Shown here: positions 19,796-31,422 of the stretch, piece by piece
How the letters are laid out: every line of letters begins with the position of its first letter
Numbering within the stretch: the first letter of the stretch is position 1
DNA from: Methylobacter sp.
GTDB taxonomy: Bacteria > Pseudomonadota > Gammaproteobacteria > Methylococcales > Methylomonadaceae
Length of the DNA stretch: 64,000 bases
Reading direction: 5' to 3'
NCBI RefSeq assembly: GCF_004322395.1
Contig: NZ_SCTW01000118.1
Coordinates: forward strand, 1-64,000
The notes under the pieces: model-generated
The model's input: only the letters and a program-made list of their open reading frames with translations
The model's database searches: none
Told to the model about the DNA's origin: nothing
Position numbers and translations under genes: made by a program

Positions 19796-20653
19796 TTAAC
19801 TTTGGGGTTTGATTTGCAGGTTTTCCAAAATCGCAAGGGTAGGGGCAGACTGATTCATCGTATAAAAATGCAGCCCTGGCGCACCGCCTTCCAGTAAGCG
19901 TTGGCAAAGGTTGCTGACTACGTCCAGGCCGAATGCTTGTACCGCTTCCCTGTCATCGCCAAAACTTTCCAGGCGTTTTCTCATCCAGCGAGGAATGTCC
20001 GCGCCGCACATTTCCGAGAAGCGGAACAGTTGCGCGTATTGGGTAATCGGCATGATGCCGGGCACGATGGGAATTGTTATTCCGCTTTTTTCGCAGGCAT
20101 CGACAAAATGAAAATAGGCCTCGGCATTGTAAAAATATTGAGTAATGACCGAATTAGCGCCTGCTGCGACTTTACGCTTGAAGTTTTTAAAATCTTCCGA
20201 CCCACTGGCGGCTTGCGGATGCACTTCAGGGTAGGCGGCAACATGAATCTGAAAATGATCGCCGGTTTCCTGGCGTATAAATTCGACCAGCTCATTGGCG
20301 TAGCGGAATTCACCGGCTGACATCATGCCGGAAGGCAAATCCCCTCTTAATGCGACAATTTTAGTAATGCCGTGATCTTGGTAATCTTTCAGAATCGCGC
20401 GGATATTATCTTTGGTCGATGCAACGCAGGACAAATGCGGCGCAGCGGCAATACCTTTGGATTGAATATCGACGACCGTAGTGAAAGTTTTGTCGCGGGT
20501 AGAGCCCCCAGCGCCGAAGGTAACGGAAAAAAAGTCGGGATTGAGTTTTGCCAGTTTGCTATGAACAACTTGCAAGCTTGCGGCGCCTTCTTCTGTTTTT
20601 GGCGGGTAAAATTCGAAACTGAACAGTTGAGGGTGCTTTTTTTGTGATTGCAT
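19796..20653 (-). CDS. metF: 5,10-methylenetetrahydrofolate reductase
   Basis: FSFEFYPPKTEEGAASL...FFSVTFGAGGSTRD...VALRGD. Confidence 0.95.
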   Translation of the reverse strand: MQSQKKHPQLFSFEFYPPKTEEGAASLQVVHSKLAKLNPDFFSVTFGAGGSTRDKTFTTVVDIQSKGIAAAPHLSCVASTKDNIRAILKDYQDHGITKIVALRGDLPSGMMSAGEFRYANELVEFIRQETGDHFQIHVAAYPEVHPQAASGSEDFKNFKRKVAAGANSVITQYFYNAEAYFHFVDACEKSGITIPIVPGIMPITQYAQLFRFSEMCGADIPRWMRKRLESFGDDREAVQAFGLDVVSNLCQRLLEGGAPGLHFYTMNQSAPTLAILENLQIKPQS

Positions 20654-20724
20654 TTTATGGTCTCACTGATGGGAATCTAACGACTGTATGGGCGGATATT
20701 TGCGTTCCCAAGGTTAGAGTCATT

Positions 20725-20756
20725 GCCACTCGTGTCGTAGTAACGACACGAGTGGC
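20725..20756. repeat. 14-bp perfect hairpin between ahcY and metF
   Basis: GCCACTCGTGTCGT-AGTA-ACGACACGAGTGGC. Confidence 0.7.
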
Positions 20757-20788
20757 ATTCCCACGGGAACCGTGAGAGAGATGATTAA

Positions 20789-22084
20789 TCAATAACGATA
20801 ATGATCGGCTTTAAATGGCCCTTCAACCGGAACATTGATGTACTTGGCTTGTGCTTCAGTCAATACGGTCAAGTTCACTCCCAGTTGTTTAAGATGCGAT
20901 CTTGCAACTTTTTCGTCCAGTTTCTTAGGCAGGATATAAACTTTGTTTTCGTATTGTGCGGCATTTTTCCAAAGTTCTATTTGCGCCAGAACTTGGTTAC
21001 AGAAAGAGTTAGACATCACAAAACTTGGATGTCCTGTAGCGCAACCCAGATTAACCAAACGGCCTTCTGCCAGAATGATCAGGCGTTTGCCATTAGGGAA
21101 AATCACATGATCAACTTGAGGCTTGATATTTTCCCAAGTGTATTGACGTAATGAGGAAATTTCAATTTCTGCATCGAAATGGCCGATGTTGCAAACAATC
21201 GCCTGGTCTTTCATCGCAAGCATGTGCTGATGAGTAATGATATTGAAGTTGCCGGTCGCGGTAACGAAAATATTAGCTAGAGGTGCGGCTTCTTCCATCG
21301 TGACGACGCGATAGCCTTCCATAGCGGCCTGCAATGCGCAAATCGGATCGATTTCGGTAATCCATACTGTTGCGCCGAGGCCGCGTAAGGATTGCGCGCA
21401 GCCTTTGCCGACATCGCCGTAACCGCAGACTACGGCGATTTTACCGGCAATCATTACGTCGGTAGCGCGTTTGATGCCGTCAACCAGCGATTCGCGGCAG
21501 CCGTACAGGTTATCGAATTTTGATTTTGTGACCGAGTCATTAACGTTAAAAGCGGGGACTTTTAAAGTGCCTTTGGCAACCATTTCATACAGACGCAATA
21601 CGCCGGTAGTGGTTTCTTCGGACAAGCCCTTAATGTCGGCCATTAATTCGGGATATTTTTCATGCATCATGACGGTTAAGTCGCCGCCATCGTCCAGAAT
21701 CATATTCGGACGCCAGCCGTCAAGGCCATCAATGGTTTGAGCAATACACCATTCAGCTTCTTCTTCGGTTTCGCCTTTCCAGGCAAAAACAGGAATGCCG
21801 GCCGCAGCTATTGCCGCAGCGGCATGATCTTGGGTAGAAAAAATATTGCAGGAAGACCAACGAACCTCGGCACCCAATGCTGTCAGGGTTTCAATTAATA
21901 CTGCTGTTTGAATAGTCATGTGCAAACAGCCAGCGATACGTGCACCTTTTAATGGTTGTTCTGCACCGAATTCTTCACGCAGAGCCATTAAGCCCGGCAT
22001 TTCAGTTTCGGCGATATTAATTTCCTTGCGGCCCCATGCTGCCAGAGTAATATCGGCGATTTTATAATCTTGTTGGCTCATCAC
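20789..22084 (-). CDS. ahcY: S-adenosylhomocysteine hydrolase
   Basis: [35 protein letters not shown]...[21 protein letters not shown]...PFKADHYRY. Confidence 0.97.
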   Translation of the reverse strand: MMSQQDYKIADITLAAWGRKEINIAETEMPGLMALREEFGAEQPLKGARIAGCLHMTIQTAVLIETLTALGAEVRWSSCNIFSTQDHAAAAIAAAGIPVFAWKGETEEEAEWCIAQTIDGLDGWRPNMILDDGGDLTVMMHEKYPELMADIKGLSEETTTGVLRLYEMVAKGTLKVPAFNVNDSVTKSKFDNLYGCRESLVDGIKRATDVMIAGKIAVVCGYGDVGKGCAQSLRGLGATVWITEIDPICALQAAMEGYRVVTMEEAAPLANIFVTATGNFNIITHQHMLAMKDQAIVCNIGHFDAEIEISSLRQYTWENIKPQVDHVIFPNGKRLIILAEGRLVNLGCATGHPSFVMSNSFCNQVLAQIELWKNAAQYENKVYILPKKLDEKVARSHLKQLGVNLTVLTEAQAKYINVPVEGPFKADHYRY

Positions 22085-22106
22085 GTTTCCTGTGTTTAGT
22101 ATTTAA

Positions 22107-23267
22107 TTAAAGACCGGCCGCATCTTTTAATGCGTCAACTTTGTCGGTTTTTTCCCAGCTAAAGGAGTCTTCGGTACGACCGAAGTGACCATACGCCGCT
22201 GTTGGTTGGTAGATAGGTTTCAATAAGCCCAGCATTGCAATCAAGCCTTTGGGTCTTAAATCAAAAATATCTCTGATAATTTGTACCAGTCTGTCTTCGC
22301 TGATTTTACCTGTGCCAAATGTTTCGACTGTGATAGAGGTAGGTTCTGCAACACCGATCGCGTAAGAGACCTGAATTTCGCAACGCTCGGCTAATCCGGC
22401 TGCAACAATGTTTTTTGCTACGTAACGCGCCATATATGCTGCAGAGCGGTCTACTTTTGAAGGATCTTTGCCTGAAAATGCGCCGCCGCCGTGTCTTGCC
22501 ATACCGCCGTAAGAATCGACAATAATTTTACGTCCGGTTAAGCCGCAGTCGCCGACAGGGCCGCCGATAACGAATTGACCGGTTGGGTTGATGAAATATT
22601 TGGTGTCTTTATGCAACCATTCTTTCGGCAGAACAGGCAGGATAATTTCATCCATCACTGCTTCGTGCAATGCTTTTGTAGCAATTTCCGGTGAATGCTG
22701 AGTAGACAAAACGACGGCATCAATCGCTACAGGTTTGTTATTTTCATAGCGGAAAGTAACCTGGCTTTTGGCGTCAGGGCGCAGCCAAGGCAAAGTTTTA
22801 TTTTTACGTACTTCTGCTTGACGTTTGACCAGCAAGTGAGAATAGGTAATCGGCGCAGGCATCAATACATCGGTTTCATTGCTGGCATAACCAAACATTA
22901 AACCTTGGTCGCCCGCACCTTGTTCGTGGTTTTCAGCCTCATCGACACCCATTGCAATATCGGCCGATTGTTTACCGATCGCATTTAAAACCGCACAACT
23001 TTGTCCATCGAAACCGATATCACCGTGGTCGTAGCCGATTTCGCAAACGACTTTCCGCACCAGGGCTTCAAGGTCAACCCATGCGTCGGTGGTTACTTCG
23101 CCGGCCAAAATGACCATGCCGGTTTTTACTAAAGTCTCGCAAGCAACTCGTGAACGAGGGTCTTGTGCCAATAAGGCGTCAAGTACCGCATCTGAAATTT
23201 GATCGGCAACCTTATCCGGATGCCCTTCTGAAACTGATTCTGATGTAAAAGTATAATTATTGCTCAC
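22107..23267 (-). CDS. metK: S-adenosylmethionine synthetase
   Basis: [24 protein letters not shown]...[12 protein letters not shown]... Confidence 0.97.
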   Translation of the reverse strand: MSNNYTFTSESVSEGHPDKVADQISDAVLDALLAQDPRSRVACETLVKTGMVILAGEVTTDAWVDLEALVRKVVCEIGYDHGDIGFDGQSCAVLNAIGKQSADIAMGVDEAENHEQGAGDQGLMFGYASNETDVLMPAPITYSHLLVKRQAEVRKNKTLPWLRPDAKSQVTFRYENNKPVAIDAVVLSTQHSPEIATKALHEAVMDEIILPVLPKEWLHKDTKYFINPTGQFVIGGPVGDCGLTGRKIIVDSYGGMARHGGGAFSGKDPSKVDRSAAYMARYVAKNIVAAGLAERCEIQVSYAIGVAEPTSITVETFGTGKISEDRLVQIIRDIFDLRPKGLIAMLGLLKPIYQPTAAYGHFGRTEDSFSWEKTDKVDALKDAAGL

Positions 23268-23306
23268 GATCCCACCTTGCTAAAATGTAAAAACCCAGAT
23301 GTACAA

Positions 23307-23326
23307 AAGGCTGCCTATGCAGCCTT
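23307..23326 (-). terminator. putative intrinsic terminator/hairpin downstream of tRNA-Ile2
   Basis: AAGGCTGC-ATAG-GCAGCCTT perfect 8-bp stem followed by TTG on minus strand. Confidence 0.5.
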
Positions 23327-23334
23327 CTTGTGTA

Positions 23335-23411
23335 TGGTGGGCCCTGTAGGACTTGAACCTACGACCTGCCGATTATGAGTCGGACGCTCTAACCAACTGA
23401 GCTAAGGGCCC
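23335..23411 (-). tRNA. ileX: tRNA-Ile2 (anticodon CAT, expected lysidine-modified), CCA encoded
   Basis: GGGCCCTTAGCTCAGTTGGTTAGAGCGTCCGACTCATAATCGGCAGGTCGTAGGTTCAAGTCCTACAGGGCCCACCA; cloverleaf; ACTCATAATC anticodon arm as in ileX. Confidence 0.9.
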
Positions 23412-23421
23412 TTTGTATTAT

Positions 23422-25233
23422 TTACTCGCCATCCAAAAAGCACCTTAATTGCTCTGATCTTGAAGGATGTCTAAGTTTTCTCAATGCTTTGGCTTCAATT
23501 TGACGTATTCTTTCACGCGTCACATCAAATTGTTTGCCCACTTCTTCCAATGTATGGTCGGTATTCATATTAATACCAAAGCGCATGCGCAAAACTTTTG
23601 CTTCTCTTGCGGTTAATCCGGCCAATACATTTTGTGTCGATTCCCGTAAGCCGGCAATCGTTGCAGCCTCGACTGGGGACAATACTTTAGCATCTTCTAT
23701 GAAATCTCCCAAATGAGAATCTTCATCGTCACCGATAGGTGTTTCCATTGAAATAGGTTCTTTGGCAATTTTCAATACCTTGCGAACTTTATCTTCCGGC
23801 ATTTCCATGCGTTCCGCCAGTTCTTCCGGTGTTGCTTCGCGGCCCAATTCCTGAAGAATCTGTCTGGAAATTCGATTCAATTTGTTAATTGTTTCGATCA
23901 TATGCACAGGTATACGAATAGTCCTGGCCTGATCCGCTATGGATCGAGTGATAGCCTGTCTGATCCACCAAGTCGCATAAGTTGAAAACTTGTAGCCGCG
24001 GCGATATTCAAATTTATCGACAGCTTTCATTAAGCCGATATTGCCTTCCTGGATCAAATCGAGGAATTGTAACCCGCGATTGGTATATTTTTTTGCTATT
24101 GAAATGACCAGTCTTAAATTAGCCTCAATCATTTCTTTTTTCGCGCGTCTTGCTTTGGCTTCGCCAATAGACATGCGGCGGTTAATATCCTTAAGTCCGT
24201 TAATAGTCAAGCCATACTCTGCTTCTATATCGGCCAGTATTTTTTGGGCTTTTCTTACATCTTTTTCACGTTCTTTCAGTGCTGCCGAGTATTTGCTTTC
24301 GGTATTCAAATGTTGGTCGAACCATTCTGAGCTGGATTCATGATCGGTAAAAGACGCAATAAATTCCTTGCGAGGCATTTTTGCATGAACGACAAAAATA
24401 TCCATGATTAGCTTTTCCTGTTCGCGTACAGCAGCGACGCCATTAGGAATAATAGCCGTCAATTTCTTCAAATATTGCGGTGTCCATTTAAATTCCATGA
24501 ACAAGTCAGCTAAAACTTCAAATTCTTTTTCTGTTTTGTCGCTCAAATAGCCGTGTTTTTTGATTGCTGAAGCAGCCGTTTTTAGTTGCTTCCTAAGGGT
24601 CTCAACTTTCTCTTTGACCTCTTCGTAATTCAGTCCTTTCGGCTCTTCTTCGGTGGGTGTTTCTTCGACATCCTCGCTCACAGGCAGAGCGTTGACGAAA
24701 TCTTCGGGCTCGCTTAAATCTACAAAGCCGGAAACTAAGTCTGTCAGGCGAATTCCGCCTTCTTCACTGGAAATGCCGTCAAATGATTGTAAGAAATCTT
24801 CAACAACGATGCAGGAACGAGCAATGGCCTTAACCAGCTGCTGTTGGCCTTCTTCAATGCGCTTGGCAATTTTTAACTCGTCTGAACGAGTCAACAATTC
24901 TACCGAACCCATTTCCCGCATATACATGCGCACTGGATCCGTAGTTCTGCCAAACTCACTATCAACAGAAGCTAAGGCCGCGACTTCTTCAGCATCTTCA
25001 TCGTCTGTAGTAACGGCTGCTGAGTCAGTAATAAGGGAATCTTCATCCGGCGCAACTTCGTAAACCTGAATTCCCATATCATTGATCATGCCAATAATAT
25101 CTTCAATTTGTTCCGGATCAACAATATCGCTAGGCAAGTGATCATTGACCTCGGCATAAGTCAGGTAACCCTGTACCTTGCCTTTGGCTATCAATTGTTT
25201 AAGTTGGGACTGCTGTTGTTCTTGATTCATCAT
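23422..25233 (-). CDS. rpoD: RNA polymerase sigma factor RpoD (sigma-70)
   Basis: Region 2/3/4 signatures [58 protein letters not shown]. Confidence 0.97.
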   Translation of the reverse strand: MMNQEQQQSQLKQLIAKGKVQGYLTYAEVNDHLPSDIVDPEQIEDIIGMINDMGIQVYEVAPDEDSLITDSAAVTTDDEDAEEVAALASVDSEFGRTTDPVRMYMREMGSVELLTRSDELKIAKRIEEGQQQLVKAIARSCIVVEDFLQSFDGISSEEGGIRLTDLVSGFVDLSEPEDFVNALPVSEDVEETPTEEEPKGLNYEEVKEKVETLRKQLKTAASAIKKHGYLSDKTEKEFEVLADLFMEFKWTPQYLKKLTAIIPNGVAAVREQEKLIMDIFVVHAKMPRKEFIASFTDHESSSEWFDQHLNTESKYSAALKEREKDVRKAQKILADIEAEYGLTINGLKDINRRMSIGEAKARRAKKEMIEANLRLVISIAKKYTNRGLQFLDLIQEGNIGLMKAVDKFEYRRGYKFSTYATWWIRQAITRSIADQARTIRIPVHMIETINKLNRISRQILQELGREATPEELAERMEMPEDKVRKVLKIAKEPISMETPIGDDEDSHLGDFIEDAKVLSPVEAATIAGLRESTQNVLAGLTAREAKVLRMRFGINMNTDHTLEEVGKQFDVTRERIRQIEAKALRKLRHPSRSEQLRCFLDGE

Positions 25234-25284
25234 TTACTCACGGAAGACGCTGTTCGGCCTGACTTCGCCGAACCGACGATTATA

Positions 25285-27063
25285 CTACAAATTCCTATTA
25301 TTTTGCACCAAACTTTTAACTGTTAGCATTTTACGCAACAGTTCTTTTTCCTGTGCATCCAGTCCTTCGGTCTTGCTTTTGTCGAGTAGCCGAGCCAGAA
25401 TAGCCTCTCTGGATTGAGTTAACAGCCTATCCAGTGAGTCACCAAATACTGTATCTATTTTGTCGTCTGGAACTTGTGAATCCAATAAAGCTAATGCTTT
25501 TATGGATCTTTCTTCGGCAGTATCTCGGTAACACTCCGTCAACACAGCTACATTTGCCGGGTTTTTATCCACAATCGTTTGCAGAATGTTTTTAAATAAA
25601 TCTGCGCCTGAAAATTCAAGTTCGTTCCAGTCAATCTCTCGCTGCTCAAGTATCTCGGCCAGTCTGGGATTTTGGACCAGCAAGGCGATTGCCATGCGTG
25701 CCGATGATAATCTGCCTTTATCTTGATGTTGTTTTTTATCCGGCCTTGGATATCGCCTTGGATTTTGTTTAGAGGCAAGTGTAGCTGCATTCTCCAAAAC
25801 ATCCAGACTGGCCCAGCCAGATAGTTCTTTTAAGCGGGCAAGCATCATTTCTTTAAAAATACTTTCCGGCAGTTTCTCCAGGTACGGCTTGGCTTTGCTT
25901 GCTAATTGAGCCCGTCCTTCCAGTTCGGACAGATTCAGCTCTTTCGAGAAATGTCCGAAAAAATACTCCGACAGGGTTTCGGCCGTTTGCACTCGGCTAA
26001 TAAATCCATCGATTCCTTCTTCTCTTACCAGCGAATCAGGGTCATGATTTTGCGGTAATAGCATGATGCGAATTTGTCTCCCATCTTTTAAGCTGGAAAA
26101 AGCCGGTTCCATTGCTCTCCATGCAGCTTCTTTTCCCGCCTTGTCGCCATCGAAGCAAAATACCAGTTCCGAGGAAAACCGGAATAATAAATCAAGATGC
26201 GCCTGCGATGTCGCCGTTCCCAAGGCGGCAACCGCATAGTGGATGCCGAACTGAGCTAAAGCGATAACATCCATATAGCCCTCAACAATCAAAATCCTCT
26301 GAGGTTTGGTATTCTTTTCCAGAAGCTCATATAAGCCGTAAACTTCTTTGCCTTTATGAAATAGGGATGTTTCTGGAGAATTCAAGTATTTGGGTAAAGA
26401 ATCGTCGAGTACTCGTCCGCCAAAGCCTATAATGCGGGCGCGCTTGTCCCTGATCGGAAACATGATTCGTCCGCGAAAGCGGTCATAGGGCTGTCCTCCT
26501 TCCTTGTCGACTAATAATCCGGCTTTGAGTAATAATTCTGGATTAAAACGAAGTGCTAGAGTTTTCCATTCATCAGGCGCGTAGCCCAGCATGAAATCAC
26601 TGGCGCAATCGCCGCTAACTCCTCTTTTTTTTAAGTACTCAACTGCTTTTTTTCCTCCGTCGCTGCTCCGTAACTGCTCTACATAAAAGGCGGCTATCTG
26701 CTCCATTAGTGTATAAAGACTGGTTAGGTCTTCTTTTTTTTGTTCCGGTAGGTAAGTAATTGATTCTCTCGGAACTTCAAGTCCGGCAAATCCTGCCAAG
26801 TCCTCAACAGCTTCGACAAAATCAAGATGGCTAAAGTCCATCAGAAAGCTTATGGCGTTGCCGCTGGCGCCGCAGCCAAAGCAGTGAAAGAATTGTTTCT
26901 TTCTATTTACGGAAAAGCTGGGGGTTTTTTCGGCATGAAAAGGACAGCGGGCGACATAGTTGCTACCCGTTTTTTTTAAAGGGACGTGCGAATCGATTAG
27001 GTCGACAATATCAACCCGCACTAAAAGCTCATCAATAAACTCGCGAGGGATTCTACCGGACAC
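25285..27063 (-). CDS. dnaG: DNA primase
   Basis: CPFHAEKTPSFSVNRKKQFFHCFGCGASG zinc motif, Toprim domain EGYMDVIALAQ. Confidence 0.96.
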   Translation of the reverse strand: MSGRIPREFIDELLVRVDIVDLIDSHVPLKKTGSNYVARCPFHAEKTPSFSVNRKKQFFHCFGCGASGNAISFLMDFSHLDFVEAVEDLAGFAGLEVPRESITYLPEQKKEDLTSLYTLMEQIAAFYVEQLRSSDGGKKAVEYLKKRGVSGDCASDFMLGYAPDEWKTLALRFNPELLLKAGLLVDKEGGQPYDRFRGRIMFPIRDKRARIIGFGGRVLDDSLPKYLNSPETSLFHKGKEVYGLYELLEKNTKPQRILIVEGYMDVIALAQFGIHYAVAALGTATSQAHLDLLFRFSSELVFCFDGDKAGKEAAWRAMEPAFSSLKDGRQIRIMLLPQNHDPDSLVREEGIDGFISRVQTAETLSEYFFGHFSKELNLSELEGRAQLASKAKPYLEKLPESIFKEMMLARLKELSGWASLDVLENAATLASKQNPRRYPRPDKKQHQDKGRLSSARMAIALLVQNPRLAEILEQREIDWNELEFSGADLFKNILQTIVDKNPANVAVLTECYRDTAEERSIKALALLDSQVPDDKIDTVFGDSLDRLLTQSREAILARLLDKSKTEGLDAQEKELLRKMLTVKSLVQNNRNL

Positions 27064-27157
27064 AACTGCTCTCCGAAAATTGATGCGGGAGGTAGGTCGC
27101 TAAAACAAGGTGCTTTGAGCGATATTGGGAGCTGTTTCCGGGAAAAACCAGTAAAAG

Positions 27158-27607
27158 CTATCCCGTTAGTGCGGTCTTGATTTTGTTGCTCACAACCGAC
27201 ATATCGGCGCGACCTTGCATTTTTGCTTTAAGCAAAGCCATGACTTTGCCCATATCCTTAACCGACTCCGCGCCGGACTCTGTAATAGCGTCTTTAACCA
27301 TTAAATCAATTTCGGTTTCGGTTAACGGTTGCGGCAAAAAATCCTGAATTACCGGGATTTCAGCCTCTTCAATAGCTACCAGATCATCCCGGCCGGCTTC
27401 GGCATATTGACGGATAGATTCACGGCGCTGCTTGAGCATCTTGTCAAGAACCAGGATAACGCGTTCATTATCCAAGACAATGCGTTCGTCGACTTCAACC
27501 TGCTTAATAGCGGCTAAAATCAAACGAATTACGCCTAGTCTTGCTTTATCTCCGCCTTTCATGGCGGCTTTCATATCTTCCTTGATACGATCAGTTAACA
27601 AATCCAT
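27158..27607 (-). CDS. yqeY: GatB/YqeY domain protein
   Basis: MDLLTDRIKEDMKAAMKGGDKARLGVIRLILAAIKQ...; location between rpsU and dnaG. Confidence 0.93.
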   Translation of the reverse strand: MDLLTDRIKEDMKAAMKGGDKARLGVIRLILAAIKQVEVDERIVLDNERVILVLDKMLKQRRESIRQYAEAGRDDLVAIEEAEIPVIQDFLPQPLTETEIDLMVKDAITESGAESVKDMGKVMALLKAKMQGRADMSVVSNKIKTALTG

Positions 27608-27624
27608 CGTAATTTACCTTGATC

Positions 27625-27858
27625 TTACAGCGCAGGGCGTCCGCGACGTAAGTTTTTCAGCGCATAACGCTCACGCGCTAGCTTTTTCAAATGGCGTTTA
27701 ACCGCAGCTGCGCCTTTGCGCTTACGCTCTGCAGTTGGTTTTTCATAAAATTCGCGGCGACGCACTTCAGCCAATACACCCGCTTTTTCACAAGCGCGTT
27801 TAAAGCGGCGAATCGCAATATCAAATGGTTCGTTTTCTTTGATTTTTACTGACGGCAT
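27625..27858 (-). CDS. rpsU: 30S ribosomal protein S21
   Basis: [48 protein letters not shown]. Confidence 0.97.
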   Translation of the reverse strand: MPSVKIKENEPFDIAIRRFKRACEKAGVLAEVRRREFYEKPTAERKRKGAAAVKRHLKKLARERYALKNLRRGRPAL

Positions 27859-27963
27859 TATTATTCCCGAATATGTTAATATTTAAAAAGTTAGGATATT
27901 TTAATCCACTGAACAAACAGAACCCTTAATTATACCTTTACTTTTATAAATTTCAAAAATTCA

Positions 27964-28968
27964 ATGTACGTTTTAGGCATAGAGACTTCTTGCGACGAAA
28001 CCGGTGTCGCAATTTATCACTCCGAAAAAGGCCTATGCAGCCATCTTTTATATAGTCAGGTTGAAATGCATAGTGAATATGGCGGCGTTGTTCCTGAACT
28101 TGCGTCGCGTGACCATATTCGGAAATTAGTACCGTTGATCAAGCAATGCTTACAAGAAAGTCATCTGACCGGGAGCGATATTAATGGTATTGCTTACACC
28201 GCAGGGCCCGGACTGATGGGGGCGTTGCTGGTTGGTGCAGCAACGGCCAGAAGTTTGGCTTGGGCATGGCAAATACCCGCTATTGCAATTCATCACATGG
28301 AAGGGCACCTGCTGGCGCCTATGCTGGAAGAAAATCCACCGGAATTTCCTTTTGTTGCGTTGCTGATTTCCGGAGGGCACACGCTGCTTGTGCAGGTTGA
28401 GGGTATCGGCCGCTATCAACTATTAGGTGAGTCTCTTGATGATGCTGCCGGTGAAGCGTTTGACAAGACTGCAAAAATGCTGGGTTTGGGTTATCCAGGC
28501 GGACCAAAGCTGTCTGCGCTTGCAGAGCAGGGTACAGCCCAGATTAAATTTCCCCGCCCGATGACCGACCGCCCCGGATTGGATTTTAGTTTCAGTGGCT
28601 TAAAAACATTCGCGTTAAATACCGTTAGCACCTCTGGAAAGACAGAACAGGACAAAGCCGATGTCGCTGCCGCATTTCAAATTGCGGTTGCCGAAACACT
28701 CAGTATCAAATGCAAGAGAGCTTTGCAGCAAACCGGTTTGAAAAGATTGGTCGTTGCGGGAGGTGTCAGCGCCAATAAACAAATTCGAGCGTGTTTAACG
28801 GATATGGTTGTCAAGGAAAATGCCCAGCTCTATTTTCCGAGGCTTCAATTTTGTACTGATAACGGCGCGATGATTGCCTATGCCGGTTGCCAGCGTTTAA
28901 TAGCGGGCCAGCAGCAAGGACTGGAAATTTATGCTCGCCCTCGCTGGCCGATTGGTGAGTTAAGTTAA
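27964..28968 (+). CDS. tsaD: tRNA threonylcarbamoyladenosine transferase TsaD
   Basis: [18 protein letters not shown]...[10 protein letters not shown]...GGVSANK. Confidence 0.97.
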   Translation: MYVLGIETSCDETGVAIYHSEKGLCSHLLYSQVEMHSEYGGVVPELASRDHIRKLVPLIKQCLQESHLTGSDINGIAYTAGPGLMGALLVGAATARSLAWAWQIPAIAIHHMEGHLLAPMLEENPPEFPFVALLISGGHTLLVQVEGIGRYQLLGESLDDAAGEAFDKTAKMLGLGYPGGPKLSALAEQGTAQIKFPRPMTDRPGLDFSFSGLKTFALNTVSTSGKTEQDKADVAAAFQIAVAETLSIKCKRALQQTGLKRLVVAGGVSANKQIRACLTDMVVKENAQLYFPRLQFCTDNGAMIAYAGCQRLIAGQQQGLEIYARPRWPIGELS

Positions 28969-29053
28969 ATCAGTTGCAAGATAAAGAGTAGAGAGTTGAT
29001 GTCAGCCTGTTGCAGTTGAGGCGAATTCATCTTGTGGGCTCATGGTAAAACAC

Positions 29054-29078
29054 AAGCCCCCCTGATATAGGAGGGTTT
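29054..29078. terminator. putative terminator between tsaD and the downstream ORF
   Basis: AAGCCCCCCTGATATAGGAGGGTTT imperfect hairpin with flanking A/T. Confidence 0.45.
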
Positions 29079-29090
29079 ATGCCACATAGG

Positions 29091-29771
29091 TTAGTGCCCT
29101 CTTATACGGTTAGTTGCTACTGATCCATCTTTAAAATATTCATGTACCGTAACGGATATTTCCTTACTAGCACCAGATAAACCTCTTTCTGCTAAGAACG
29201 GTTGAATTGTAGAAATTCCAGATTCCGGAGGGATTTCGAACCCTCTAATAAATTCAGATGTTAAGTAGATTTTTTTTCGTATGCTAGTGACTTGTGTTCT
29301 ACCAAATGTAAGGTAACCTCCAAATGAAGAATGTTTTCTTTGCGCATGCACACAAAATATAACGTCTTGCTCTTTTGATGTCTCAGGGAATATCACATTT
29401 AACGCGAAAACAGAACTTTGATCGTTTTGTATTGTAAAGCTGGATTCAGAGAATATACGAAATGGATATGTTTTATTAAGGCTGGTTTCAACACAAAAAA
29501 AGCCGCGTTTATCCGGGTCTAATACTTGTAATGGTGCAGCGAATTCCATTTCTATACGAACAACTTCTACAGGTTTTTTTGATCGGGTTCCGACTACAAA
29601 CATAAATAATCCTGCGTTATTTCCCTGATCCGCAATATATAGTGTTGCTTTGGCCGGGTCGATTATCTCTGTACCGGAAACATTAATACTTGTTTTATCA
29701 AGAAGGAGCTTACAAACTGACTTTATAATCGTGAATGCTGGGCTAATCAGCTTTGAAACAATTATTTCCAT
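29091..29771 (-). CDS. hypothetical protein, unrecognised family
   Basis: 226-aa ORF, AT-richer than neighbours, beta-rich-looking sequence, flanked by conserved genes tsaD and plsY. Confidence 0.6.
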   Translation of the reverse strand: MEIIVSKLISPAFTIIKSVCKLLLDKTSINVSGTEIIDPAKATLYIADQGNNAGLFMFVVGTRSKKPVEVVRIEMEFAAPLQVLDPDKRGFFCVETSLNKTYPFRIFSESSFTIQNDQSSVFALNVIFPETSKEQDVIFCVHAQRKHSSFGGYLTFGRTQVTSIRKKIYLTSEFIRGFEIPPESGISTIQPFLAERGLSGASKEISVTVHEYFKDGSVATNRIRGH

Positions 29772-29884
29772 TATAATTACCTGAAGTAACTTATGCCTAA
29801 CAAGTTATTATTTAGTCCTGTAGGGTACGCACAGCGTGCCCTGCGAGATGGGATATTGACTAAACATTGGCTGTTGGCATGATT

Positions 29885-30472
29885 TTAGCCTTTAGCCTTG
29901 CTCGATTCCTCCCCAGCCAGCAATCGCTGAATATTGCTCTTATGCCGCCATAACAAGAAAACCATCATGACCACGGAAGCAGCAACGATAGCCTTGTCGC
30001 CAACTATGAACCAAGCAAAAATCGGCGACAGGGTTGAAGCGACTAATGCGGACAAGGATGAAATCTTGCCCAGTTTATAAACCAGGTACCAGGTTGCCAT
30101 GAACGCAAGACCGAGCGCCCAGAAAAAACCGAGCAACACGCCGACCGATGTCGCAACACCCTTGCCGCCTTTAAAACCGAAAAATACCGGGTAAAGGTGG
30201 CCGATAAAGGCCGCCAGTCCGGTCGCTGCAACTAATTCGGCGGACAGTCCCAACGCAGTCGCGGCATAGACGGGAATTAAGCCTTTCAACGAATCGCCCA
30301 GCAGAGTGATCGCTGCCGCTTTCTTTCCGCCAATTCGCATCACATTGGTTGCGCCGGGATTACCCGAGCCCTGTTCGCGGGGATCGGGTAATCCCATTAA
30401 GCGGCAAATAATAATGGCACTTGAAATAGAGCCTATCAGATAGGCAGCCGGAACGAACAACCATTCAATCAT
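29885..30472 (-). CDS. plsY: glycerol-3-phosphate acyltransferase PlsY
   Basis: YLIGSISSAIIICRLMGLPDPREQGSGNPGATNVMRIGGKKAAAITLLGD...GFKGGKGVAT. Confidence 0.96.
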   Translation of the reverse strand: MIEWLFVPAAYLIGSISSAIIICRLMGLPDPREQGSGNPGATNVMRIGGKKAAAITLLGDSLKGLIPVYAATALGLSAELVAATGLAAFIGHLYPVFFGFKGGKGVATSVGVLLGFFWALGLAFMATWYLVYKLGKISSLSALVASTLSPIFAWFIVGDKAIVAASVVMMVFLLWRHKSNIQRLLAGEESSKAKG

Positions 30473-30565
30473 TGAATAACCCTTTCATTTTTGAGCTTGT
30501 AAGCACGGGATGTTTCCCTGATACTTACCGGTTTAAAAAAACACGCATCATAACCGGAAATCACT

Positions 30566-30925
30566 ATGGACATCATATTTTTAGGCGGCTTGGAAATTGA
30601 AACTATTATCGGTATCTATGACTGGGAAAGAGTAACCAAGCAAACCGTCATCCTTGATATTGAGATGGCTTTTGATATTCAAAAAGCCGCAGAAACCGAC
30701 GATATTCAATACACGCTTGATTACAAAACGGTTTCTCATCGCATTGTTTCTTTTGTCGAGGCCAGCCAGTTTTTTCTGGTTGAAAAATTAATTTCAGAAA
30801 TAGCCGACCTTATACGCAATGAGTTTAATGTGCCTTGGGTGAAAATAACCCTGAATAAAAAAGGTGCTATCCGGGGGGCCAGCGATGTCGGTATTATAAT
30901 CGAGCGTGGAGCACGGAAATCGTGA
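30566..30925 (+). CDS. folB: dihydroneopterin aldolase
   Basis: MDIIFLGGLEIETIIGIYDWERVTKQTVILDIEM. Confidence 0.94.
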   Translation: MDIIFLGGLEIETIIGIYDWERVTKQTVILDIEMAFDIQKAAETDDIQYTLDYKTVSHRIVSFVEASQFFLVEKLISEIADLIRNEFNVPWVKITLNKKGAIRGASDVGIIIERGARKS

Positions 30926-31422
30926 CCAGAGGCTACATTAGCATCGGTAGCAATATAAATAAGGATGAACATGTTCCTGCCAGTTTGCAGGCACTTGAGC
31001 AAACCTTTGGCGAACTGACGATTTCGAGTGTTTACGAATCCGAACCTGTCGGCTTTACTGGGGATGTTTTTTATAATCTCGTGGTTGGTTTTGACTCCAA
31101 TTTGGAAGTAAAGGCGGTCGCCAAACAACTTAGGCAAATTGAGCTGGATAATGGCCGCACTCGCGACAGCCGAAAATTTGCTGCACGCACCCTTGACCTG
31201 GACCTGATCCTATACGGCGATCTTATCGTCAACGATGGACGCTTGCAGATACCTCGGGACGAAATCGAACATTACGCTTTTGTACTTGAACCTTTGGCGG
31301 AAATTGCTCCGGATTTGAAACATCCGATCATCCACATCAGCTATGCCGAACTTTGGGAACAATTCGACAAGAATGATCTTAAGCAAAAGCGCATTACCCC
31401 GTCCTGGTCCTCAGTAAAATAA
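30922..31422 (+). CDS. folK: 2-amino-4-hydroxy-6-hydroxymethyldihydropteridine pyrophosphokinase
   Basis: GYISIGSNINKDEHVPASLQAL...RTLDLDLILYGD...PRDEIEHYAFVLEPLAEIAP. Confidence 0.93.
   Translation: MTRGYISIGSNINKDEHVPASLQALEQTFGELTISSVYESEPVGFTGDVFYNLVVGFDSNLEVKAVAKQLRQIELDNGRTRDSRKFAARTLDLDLILYGDLIVNDGRLQIPRDEIEHYAFVLEPLAEIAPDLKHPIIHISYAELWEQFDKNDLKQKRITPSWSSVK

Noticed and set aside
20654-20788. Possible SAH riboswitch near metF/ahcY
   Set aside because: The gap contains a simple palindrome rather than a recognisable SAH aptamer; metK-ahcY spacing (22 nt) also leaves no room for one.
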